Positions 9,793-17,254 of a DNA stretch of 38,316 nucleotides are shown here, in pieces (the stretch's first letter is position 1; each line of letters opens with the position of its first letter). Origin of the DNA: Phycisphaerales bacterium UBA7800 (GTDB lineage: Bacteria; Planctomycetota; Phycisphaerae; Phycisphaerales; Phycisphaeraceae). The notes beneath the pieces were generated by a model. The model ran no database searches, was not told the DNA's origin, and saw only the letters and a list, made by a program, of their open reading frames with translations. The stretch spans positions 1 to 38,316 of the forward strand of contig DLCK01000005.1 of the NCBI GenBank assembly GCA_002480565.1, in the 5' to 3' direction. A program made the translations under genes and the position numbers.

Positions 9793-10824
9793 ATGTCAAT
9801 TATCGATGTAGCCAAAGAAGCCGGGGTGTCTAAATCCACCGTTTCCCGCGTGATTAACAGCGTGCCGGGCGTCACCGAAGGTGTCCGCCAAAACGTTTTG
9901 GATGCCATGGAACGCCTGGGATATCAACCCTCGGTGCGTCGGCCTGGCCCCAAACCAATATCACGCAAAGGCATCCGGACCGGCAACGTGATGATGCTGG
10001 TGATGGGATTTGAGCCACACGAAATCTACCGCATGCCGGTGTTCCCGTCCTTGCTACATGGCGTGGAAATCGCGCTGCGTGAGACGGGGTTGAACCTGGT
10101 GCTTGCAGGCTATGATCCCAACCAACCCCTCCCCGCGGGTCTGGCGTCGGATCAGGTGGATGGCATCCTGCTTATGGGGCAGGTCACCTCACTGTCCCAA
10201 GCGATCCGAAACAAGCTTGCCAACATCCCGTCGGTCGGCTTGATGCGTGGCTATGACGATGTGATTAATGTCTGTGACAGAGTTATTTACAATAACAAGT
10301 CCGTCGGTCCCATGGCTGCGAATCACCTTTTGGAGCTTGGCCACAAACGCACCGCATTTCTGAATTTCGACACTTTTCACAGCGCCTTTGCCCGACGTCA
10401 AATAGACTTCAAAGAGACCATGGAATCCGCCGGTGGCAGTGTCATTGACTTGCAAACCAAAGAACCGCAAAACCATGCGGCAGACCCCCTGGGCAATCTG
10501 AGGCCTCACATTGAGCAGCTCAAATCCATGCCCGAGGATCAACGCCCCACCGCCATCTGCTGCGCGTCGGATGCCGTGTTGCCTGACCTGTATATGGTCA
10601 TGATGGAGTTGGGCATCAAGCCGATGGTGGATATGTCCATCATTTCATGTGACAACGAAAAACAGATCATCTCGCGGCTGAATCCCAAACCTGCCACCAT
10701 CGACATTCGCACTGAGATGATCGGCAGGCAGGCGGTTCGACAACTCACCTGGCGTTTTGCCAATCAGGATGAACCCAGCCGGATCACGATTTTGATCGAA
10801 CCAGTACTTGTCAAACCTGAATAA
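9793..10824 (+). CDS. LacI/GalR-family transcriptional regulator
   Basis: A 343-aa sugar-responsive regulator. The N-terminal helix-turn-helix and hinge helix are clear: SIIDVAKEAGVSKSTVSRVI, then NSVPGVTEGVRQNVLDAM and the YQPS hinge entrance. Residues from about 65 on match the periplasmic-binding-protein-like sensor and dimer domain, including TAICCASDAVLPDLYMVMMELG, the usual position of the effector-pocket segment. It lies in the middle of the polysaccharide cluster and is preceded by a palindrome centred on CG, so it most likely controls these genes in response to a liberated sugar. The ATG lacks a close Shine-Dalgarno sequence. The effector is unknown. Confidence 0.93.
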   Translation: MSIIDVAKEAGVSKSTVSRVINSVPGVTEGVRQNVLDAMERLGYQPSVRRPGPKPISRKGIRTGNVMMLVMGFEPHEIYRMPVFPSLLHGVEIALRETGLNLVLAGYDPNQPLPAGLASDQVDGILLMGQVTSLSQAIRNKLANIPSVGLMRGYDDVINVCDRVIYNNKSVGPMAANHLLELGHKRTAFLNFDTFHSAFARRQIDFKETMESAGGSVIDLQTKEPQNHAADPLGNLRPHIEQLKSMPEDQRPTAICCASDAVLPDLYMVMMELGIKPMVDMSIISCDNEKQIISRLNPKPATIDIRTEMIGRQAVRQLTWRFANQDEPSRITILIEPVLVKPE

Positions 10825-10853
10825 TCGTCTGTAATCCAATATTTTAGAACAGC

Positions 10854-10891
10854 TTAACCTTCTATGTCTAAATCCAGACCATGAAGGTTAA
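10854..10891. promoter_or_regulatory. Inverted repeat between lacI-like gene and the next gene
   Basis: TTAACCTTC (10854-10862) and GAAGGTTAA (10883-10891) are perfect 9-base arms around 20 bases. A second short palindrome, AAACTT-ATA-AAGTTT, follows at 10921-10935. They could be a terminator without T-run, or regulator sites for the gene at 11007. I cannot tell which. Confidence 0.35.
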
Positions 10892-11006
10892 CTTACGTCT
10901 CCATTTGGGAACACTGTGAAAAACTTATAAAGTTTCATTGATAATTACCATTATATGCCTAAGATTAGTTGACTCCAAACGACTGCAATCTGGAAGGAAT
11001 ATCGTA

Positions 11007-13325
11007 ATGAGATCCATTCTGCCCCTGCTTTTGACGATGTGCATTGCCCTGTCTCTGGCGGCTCAGACATCACCCATCCTGGATCAGATTCAGTTTGGTC
11101 ACCCTGCTTCAGAACAGGCTCATGAGCTTGTACCCACCGCCTCAGAGGTCATTGATGGCGCATTGGGGCAATCGGCCCGCCAACTCCTGCCGTTGACTCC
11201 TGCCTCATGGGATGGCGGGAAAGTCGCCTTTGACCTGAAAGTAGATCCCAAAGTCACCACCTACATCACTGTCAAACTCTGGGGCAGCGATCATGGTTTG
11301 GATCGTGGTCGCCTGCTGCTCTTTGCCAATGGCAAGCAAGTCGGCCAACGCCATCTCGGTGACGTGGACATTCTGGATGTCATGTCCGATGAGCCGCGGT
11401 ATCCCGGACGCTTTGTGTACAAGACATTGCCCCTGCCCCAATCCATGACGCAGGGCAAGACGGATATCCAACTTGAGATTCGCGCCCTGGGTCGCATCTG
11501 GGGTTATGGCAACACCTGGGAGCGCTTCCAGAAAGTACTCGAAAAACCCTCACGCGGTATCTATGGAGCCTACACCCACACCGACACCTGCTTTAATCCA
11601 CCAAGCAGTGAAGTTCAAGGCGTCGCCCCGACACGCAAAGTGCGCAAGACGCCGGGTGTTGAAGTGCTGCAAGTTGCCAAAGAACGCGTGAACAAGGACA
11701 TGATCAGCCGCCTTGCTGAGAAGAATCGCAACATGGGGCAGATGAACATGGTCATGATCGCCAAGGCATATCACACGCCATGGACCGCTGCGTATCACAA
11801 GCCCGAGGTCATCGAACGTTTGGCCAAGGAATTGGATCATCAATATGTCAAGTACAAAGCCAACCCCCGTGATGCCGAGTATGCCAAGGACACCTGGAAC
11901 CCCGATTGGTTTGGGTACGGCCCCAACGGTCAGACGGTGATGTTACTTGCTGAACAATTCAAGCCGATACTTGATGAGAAAATTGAAGGTGCCGACGGCA
12001 TCTCCCGTCGCGCCGGTTGGTCGGAAATGCTTGTCTATTCGCGCGACTGGCACATCCGTCATCGCCGCCAATACACCAATCAGGCCATGATCATTGACCT
12101 GTACACGTACCTTGCCAACCGTGGCGTGCGTGTCCTGACACCTGACAAAGCATGGGACGAACCGACCGCCTTGCGATACCTCTACGGCGCGGTTGGCATT
12201 GAGCCCTGGCTAGGCAGTGTCACCGACAACGGTCTGCAAAAGCCCCTGGGTGACAACTACATGCAACTCACCGAGAAAGGACTCACCAAAGAGTTAGGCT
12301 ATGTCGGCAACTACGGCGAAGTCGTCGACTGGGTTGCCCACATTTACGATGCGACGCGCCCTGCAATCGACCAGCCCGGTGATCCTAAAATCCTGGCCCA
12401 ACTCGTCAAAATCACCAAGGCCCGCGCGGTGTTTCGCTACCCCGGTGTCGATGCCGATGGCAATCATGCGATGTTTCTTGAAACCCCCGTCGGCTGGCGT
12501 GATTCACATTACCCAGGCTACATCGTGTATGGGCAACGTGACAGCCGTGATGGGTCATCCCTGCAAGCTGCTGCTTTGACGCTGGACCCGCAACTCATTG
12601 GTTATGCCCAGCAAATGTTTGAAGACAACCAGTTCTACGCATCACTAAAGCACAAGATGGGTGAACGCATGGTGCGTGTCACTTGCGGCTTGCTTGAAAC
12701 GCCCGGTGAATTGGAACTGCTCAAGGCTCAGCCTGATCAACCCTATCGCCTGCCCATGGCTAAAGGCCAGCCGGACTTTGTATTCAGTGATGAAGAAGAC
12801 GGGGTGGTGGCAATTAAAAACGGTGACGAGATTTTCTATGCCTCGCTGTACTGGCGTGCTCGTTATGCAGTGAATTTTCTGGCTCGCGTGCATTACATGA
12901 CGCCAACCCTCGAACGCGATGCGACCGTCACGCAGGATGTCATCTTTGACGACAGTGGCATGGTCTACAAACGGCGTGACCACACCATCGAACCGCACTC
13001 AGGGCGACATGAACGCAAAGCCAAACAACTCGGACTCTACAACGCGCTGGCTGGTGAAGAACAACCCATCGCCAAACTCCCTGATGATGTATTGAAAAAC
13101 TTCAAACCCGGCAAGGAAAATATCTTCGCTGGCAAAGGTCAGTTCTACACCCTCCGCTATGGCCCATACGTCATCGCCATGAACATGACCACTAACAAGA
13201 CCTTTGACCTGACCGTCCCCCAACATACGGGCATCATCAAAGAACTCGTCAATAAAACAACTGCCAAACCCAACGACACATTAAATATTAAACCACGATC
13301 CACTGTCGTCCTATACCTTCAGTAA
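11007..13325 (+). CDS. Exported 772-aa protein of unknown family, probably carbohydrate-active
   Basis: I do not recognise the family. The ATG at 11007 is chosen because GGAAGGAA lies 7 bases upstream and a signal peptide follows (about 20 residues, ending LAA before QTSP). The N-terminal 170 residues are beta-rich and look like a lectin or CBM-like sandwich (TYITVKLWGSDHG). The middle (about 220-550) is helical and rich in Trp, Tyr, His and Asp, for example WSEMLVYSRDWHIRHRRQY and NQAMIIDLYTYLANRGV, compatible with an (alpha/alpha) barrel. The last 80 residues look like a closing beta-sandwich. It lies between the lacI-like and esterase-like genes of the polysaccharide cluster, so a lyase or hydrolase role is plausible but inferred. 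Confidence 0.75.
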   Translation: MRSILPLLLTMCIALSLAAQTSPILDQIQFGHPASEQAHELVPTASEVIDGALGQSARQLLPLTPASWDGGKVAFDLKVDPKVTTYITVKLWGSDHGLDRGRLLLFANGKQVGQRHLGDVDILDVMSDEPRYPGRFVYKTLPLPQSMTQGKTDIQLEIRALGRIWGYGNTWERFQKVLEKPSRGIYGAYTHTDTCFNPPSSEVQGVAPTRKVRKTPGVEVLQVAKERVNKDMISRLAEKNRNMGQMNMVMIAKAYHTPWTAAYHKPEVIERLAKELDHQYVKYKANPRDAEYAKDTWNPDWFGYGPNGQTVMLLAEQFKPILDEKIEGADGISRRAGWSEMLVYSRDWHIRHRRQYTNQAMIIDLYTYLANRGVRVLTPDKAWDEPTALRYLYGAVGIEPWLGSVTDNGLQKPLGDNYMQLTEKGLTKELGYVGNYGEVVDWVAHIYDATRPAIDQPGDPKILAQLVKITKARAVFRYPGVDADGNHAMFLETPVGWRDSHYPGYIVYGQRDSRDGSSLQAAALTLDPQLIGYAQQMFEDNQFYASLKHKMGERMVRVTCGLLETPGELELLKAQPDQPYRLPMAKGQPDFVFSDEEDGVVAIKNGDEIFYASLYWRARYAVNFLARVHYMTPTLERDATVTQDVIFDDSGMVYKRRDHTIEPHSGRHERKAKQLGLYNALAGEEQPIAKLPDDVLKNFKPGKENIFAGKGQFYTLRYGPYVIAMNMTTNKTFDLTVPQHTGIIKELVNKTTAKPNDTLNIKPRSTVVLYLQ

Positions 13326-13332
13326 TCATCAA

Positions 13333-13366
13333 CACATTAAAGCCCGTAGGATTTAACCCCCGGGGC
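13333..13366 (+). repeat. REP-like palindrome 2 (head type B, solitary)
   Basis: Head CACATTAAAGCCCG (13333-13346), identical to the heads at 35913-35926 and 36725-36738, followed by an imperfect hairpin ending CCCCCGGGGC. It lies 8 bases after the stop codon of the 772-aa protein and before the ribosome site of the next gene. Confidence 0.78.
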
Positions 13367-13394
13367 TCCGATACCAAATTCCGGAGACTACACA

Positions 13395-15026
13395 ATGTCC
13401 ACACACCTTAAACACACCCTCCCGGTCATCGCACTTGCTGCAATGCTGTTATTAACCAATATCTCCAAAGCAGCGGTCTATCAATGGTCAGTCCCTGTTG
13501 CGGATAACGATCACAAACGCGCATTCCTCTGGGTCCCCCCCAAGTGTCAGCGTGTCAAAGCCTTGATCGTGGCCTTCCAGAACATGCTCGAAAAACCGTT
13601 CCTTGAAGACGAATCCATTCGCCAAACCCTCACTGAACTGGACATGGGCATCGTCTGGATCATGCCCGGCCATACGGGTAAAGGCGATATCTCCGCCAAC
13701 ATGCTCTTTAAACCCAGCGGCAAAGACCAAGGCATGCGGCTGGTGAAAATCATCAATGAGCTTGCCCAGGTCTCCGGCTATTCGGAAATCGCGCACGCAC
13801 CAATCATGCCCATTGGACACTCCGCAGCAACGCCGTTTAACTGGGAAGCAGGCAACGCGCTACCCGATCGTGTCTTTGCAGTCATTGCCTACAAAGGTTG
13901 GTTCCCCAAGCGAACGCCGCATAGCATCCCCATGCTTCATGTCTCCTCCGAATGGGGAGAATGGGACCCGACCTGGGGTAACACATGGGAAAATTCCGAC
14001 CGCAAACACCTGGCACGTATCCGCAAAGAGACCGGCAAGCGCGCGATGATCGGCGAGTTTGTTGATATGGGTGCTGGACACTTCACCTGGACTCACGACA
14101 GCGCATCGGTCATCAGTGTTTTTATCCGCAAAGCCGTCGAAGCCCGTATCCCAACCCAAGAAACCGATGGCCCGATTAAACTCAATCCTGTAAGTTTCGA
14201 CAGTGGTGTCCTCGTCAAAATGGATACCCTTGGTTTTGATACTTTTAAAACCTATCCCGCGGATAACTATCCAGGTGATCCCAACGAAGCCTACTGGTAT
14301 CTCGATGCGGAAATGGCTCAAGCATCCAATGACTACATGTTCCAACGCCTGCAAAAAAAGCCTCAAATGATTGGCTTTATCACCGACAAGGGCAAACTCG
14401 ACACCTATGAAAAAGCAGGTGTCACGCAATTCGGCGTCACATGGTTACCCGATGGTGAAACCTTTGAAGTCAAAGCCCAGTTCTTCGACAAGTCGCCTAC
14501 GAAAAATCTCTACGGCGGTGGCCCACTTGGACATGTCGATGAACCGGTTCTCTTTCGCGTAGGCAGTGGCGCTCTTAAACAGGTCGGCCCCAACAGGTTT
14601 AAAGTCCACGTGCATCGCGGTTGGATCGAAAGACAAAGCGCCCCATGGGAGCCATGGATTCTGGCCTACCATCCGGGTAACAGTGAATACCGCTCAACGG
14701 ATCGCCCCTTGCATGCATGGGTTTGGACCGTCAACAAAAACGGTGCCGATCAGACACTCGACTTCCCGTTACTTGCTGATGTGTCCGTCCATCAACTCAA
14801 ACCGATCCAACTCAATGCCAAGGCAAGTTCCGGGAAAACCGTGCAGTTTTATCCGGTGAGCGGCCCCATTGAAGTGACCGACAATCAACTCACGTTCACC
14901 GACATTCCCGCTAGAGCAAGCTTCCCTATCAAGGTGATGGTAGCAGCCTACCAATGGGGATCGGCTGCCGAGCCGCGCGTTAAAACCGCGCTGCCGGTGA
15001 TCCGTGAGTTTTATATTACGAAGTGA
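13395..15026 (+). CDS. Exported alpha/beta-hydrolase, esterase-like
   Basis: A 543-aa secreted protein with an N-terminal signal peptide (hydrophobic stretch to NISKA, about residue 26). The alpha/beta-hydrolase fold is shown by the nucleophile elbow IGHSAATP with Ser143, and by a likely catalytic His229 in MGAGHFTWTHDSA. The C-terminal 270 residues are beta-rich and of unknown role. A GGAG ribosome site lies 9 bases before the ATG. In this glycan cluster the likely job is removal of ester groups (acetyl or other acyl) from the polysaccharide before or during depolymerisation. I cannot assign a CAZy esterase family. A peptidase of the same fold is possible but less likely given the neighbours. 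Confidence 0.75.
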   Translation: MSTHLKHTLPVIALAAMLLLTNISKAAVYQWSVPVADNDHKRAFLWVPPKCQRVKALIVAFQNMLEKPFLEDESIRQTLTELDMGIVWIMPGHTGKGDISANMLFKPSGKDQGMRLVKIINELAQVSGYSEIAHAPIMPIGHSAATPFNWEAGNALPDRVFAVIAYKGWFPKRTPHSIPMLHVSSEWGEWDPTWGNTWENSDRKHLARIRKETGKRAMIGEFVDMGAGHFTWTHDSASVISVFIRKAVEARIPTQETDGPIKLNPVSFDSGVLVKMDTLGFDTFKTYPADNYPGDPNEAYWYLDAEMAQASNDYMFQRLQKKPQMIGFITDKGKLDTYEKAGVTQFGVTWLPDGETFEVKAQFFDKSPTKNLYGGGPLGHVDEPVLFRVGSGALKQVGPNRFKVHVHRGWIERQSAPWEPWILAYHPGNSEYRSTDRPLHAWVWTVNKNGADQTLDFPLLADVSVHQLKPIQLNAKASSGKTVQFYPVSGPIEVTDNQLTFTDIPARASFPIKVMVAAYQWGSAAEPRVKTALPVIREFYITK

Positions 15027-15064
15027 ATTGTCATTGCGTTGTGACTGACGCGTGACGTGATTAA

Positions 15065-15103
15065 GCCCCAAGGGAACCCGGGGATTAAAATCCCGCGGGC
15101 TTT
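15065..15103 (-). repeat. REP-like palindrome 3 (variant, solitary)
   Basis: Reads on the - strand as AAAGCCCGCGGGATT, 2-base loop, AATCCC-cg-GG, then extra bases before the closing GGGGC, so the foot of the hairpin carries a short insertion. Its head differs from types A and B. It ends 6 bases before the start codon of the next gene. Confidence 0.7.
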
Positions 15104-15109
15104 CGTTCC

Positions 15110-17221
15110 ATGAATTGGTATCAAACTGTGAAACATCTCATCTGCATCTTGTGTCTTGTCTTGACATTTTTTCCGCAAATGACGCTCGCCGACTATCAAC
15201 CGGACTTCCGGGAGGCCAACGAACGCATCAGTCAGTGGGTCGATAAAGGTTACTACGAAGGGGCAACCTTCATCGTCATGCGCGATGGGCAGATTCTCCA
15301 TGAAATGAACTTCGGCAACTTTGATCGGCATACCAATATCCGCATCGCATCCATGACCAAGTGGCTTGAAGCAGCGACGCTCATGACCATCGTCGATCAA
15401 GGACTCATCAAACTTGATGACCCGATCAGCAAATATCTCCCGCAATTTGACAGCAACAAATCCTTTGCCACCATCGGCCAATGCTTCGCCCATACCTCCG
15501 GCATCGGCAGCATCCACGGTCATCTGCCCGAAGATCAAACCAACTCTATTGCCCATCGCGTGAACCAGTTGGCCAAACTGTCCATGCCTGATGATCCGGG
15601 AAAACGCTTTGAATACAACGGCAACGCGATTAATGTCGCAGGACGCATCGTCGAAATCGTCACCGGTAAATCATGGGAACTGGTCTTCGCGGAAAACATC
15701 GCAAAGCCCTGCAAGATGTACAAAACCTACACCGGCATGAACTGGTGGTACGTCGGTAAACGCCTCAAAGATGATCCCTTCCCAACCTCAAACGCAACTG
15801 ACTATCTGCACTTTCTGGAGATGCTCAATAATCGTGGCATGTATCGCGGTAAACGCGTGCTCTCAGAAAATGCCATCCAAATCATGCAGGCCGATCACGT
15901 CGGAACGGCACTGATGGAACACGATTTTATCCGACGCACTCGTAACCGTGAACACACCAGCGTCTACGGATTAGGCCAATGGCGCGAGAACATTGACGAT
16001 AACAACAACGCCCTGCGCGTCAGCAGTCCGAGCTATCTTGGCTCATACCCGTGGATTGATTTGGAGAATAATATCTATGGTGTCTTCATGGGCAAGGCCA
16101 ACGAAAAGGCCATGCACCGTGACAAGTTCAGTGGATTCTATGCAAGCCCAATCCTCTCAGACATCGCCGCCAAGGCAATACACGCTTATGACCTCACAGG
16201 TGGAGCGTACGATTTTTCGCCGTTGCATCAGATGATTGAACAATGGGTCAATACCGGATCACTTCCGGGGGCGAACCTGATGATCGTCTGCAAGGATCGT
16301 CTGGTGGTCAACCAATCCTATGGTTGCTACAGCGCGGATATGCCGGTGTACATAGCTTCGGCAGGCAAGTGGTTAGCCACTGCAACCATTGCGGCAGTGG
16401 TCGATGAAGGCAAGCTCAGTTGGGACGATCCGGTGAGTCAATGGCTACCGCAACTCGGAGAAGAAAAAGGTAAAGCCACCCTCCGCCAATTGCTTTCGCA
16501 CACCAGCGGGTATCCGACTTATCAACCCAAAAACAAGCCGCGCGACACGTATCAAACACTGGCGCTGTCAGTGGAACATCTCAAGGCGTTGCCGATGGTA
16601 TGCAAGCCCGGCCAACGGTTTGACTATGGCGGATTGGCGATGCAGGTCGCTGGACGCATGGCAGAATTGGCGTCCGGAAAAGATTGGCCAACTCTGTTTA
16701 ACGAACGGATTGCAAAACCATTGGGCATGGCATCAACACGCTTCACGCCAGTGGACTCCGGCCCCGGTCACGCACCGATGCTTGGCGGGGGAGCGGCATC
16801 AACCGTACAGGACTACATGAACTTTCTGAACATGATCGCCCACGACGGTGTCTTTAACGGCAAACGCATTCTCTCCAAAGAAGCTGTCCAACAACTGCAT
16901 GCAGACCAAATGAGGCATGCCAACACGCAAGAGGAAACATTCCTTCGCACGATTCGCAGCGCCCATCACCATGGTATTTACGGCCTGGGAGTCTGGCGCG
17001 AAGAAGTCGATGCCACCAATCACGCAACACTACTGAGCAGTCCAAGCTGGGCAGGTGCGTACCCTTGGATCGACCGTCAAACACAGACGTATGGTTTTTT
17101 TCTCACGCATGTGGATACGCGCGTTGCATCACGGCATCGCTTTAATGCCTTTACCACGACACCTGACATAGCACCGCTGGTCCGCAAGATTGTCACGCAG
17201 TCGCAAACGACCCACAAATAA
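15110..17221 (+). CDS. Exported tandem serine hydrolase (two beta-lactamase/PBP4*-type domains)
   Basis: A 703-aa secreted protein made of two class C beta-lactamase-like domains in tandem. A signal peptide (to about residue 27) precedes domain 1 (about 30-360), with SxxK as Ser81-MT-Lys84 and the Tyr motif at Tyr169 (FEYNGN). Domain 2 (about 365-700) has Ser417-AG-Lys420 and Tyr506 (FDYGGL). Each also has a HTSG segment and a Y-G-L-G-xWRE segment, so the halves are an internal duplication. Both nucleophiles look intact. In glycan clusters this family more often acts as an esterase or peptidase than as a resistance enzyme. No Shine-Dalgarno sequence is visible because a REP palindrome ends 6 bases before the ATG; the signal peptide supports this start. 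Confidence 0.87.
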   Translation: MNWYQTVKHLICILCLVLTFFPQMTLADYQPDFREANERISQWVDKGYYEGATFIVMRDGQILHEMNFGNFDRHTNIRIASMTKWLEAATLMTIVDQGLIKLDDPISKYLPQFDSNKSFATIGQCFAHTSGIGSIHGHLPEDQTNSIAHRVNQLAKLSMPDDPGKRFEYNGNAINVAGRIVEIVTGKSWELVFAENIAKPCKMYKTYTGMNWWYVGKRLKDDPFPTSNATDYLHFLEMLNNRGMYRGKRVLSENAIQIMQADHVGTALMEHDFIRRTRNREHTSVYGLGQWRENIDDNNNALRVSSPSYLGSYPWIDLENNIYGVFMGKANEKAMHRDKFSGFYASPILSDIAAKAIHAYDLTGGAYDFSPLHQMIEQWVNTGSLPGANLMIVCKDRLVVNQSYGCYSADMPVYIASAGKWLATATIAAVVDEGKLSWDDPVSQWLPQLGEEKGKATLRQLLSHTSGYPTYQPKNKPRDTYQTLALSVEHLKALPMVCKPGQRFDYGGLAMQVAGRMAELASGKDWPTLFNERIAKPLGMASTRFTPVDSGPGHAPMLGGGAASTVQDYMNFLNMIAHDGVFNGKRILSKEAVQQLHADQMRHANTQEETFLRTIRSAHHHGIYGLGVWREEVDATNHATLLSSPSWAGAYPWIDRQTQTYGFFLTHVDTRVASRHRFNAFTTTPDIAPLVRKIVTQSQTTHK

Positions 17222-17254
17222 CAATACGTTTATATTAGAAAGTTGAACACTGAC

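Noticed and set aside
15110..17221. Antibiotic-resistance beta-lactamase
   Set aside because: The class C-like fold with Tyr-Asn-Gly/Tyr-Gly-Gly motifs, the tandem arrangement and the glycan-gene context fit esterases or peptidases better.
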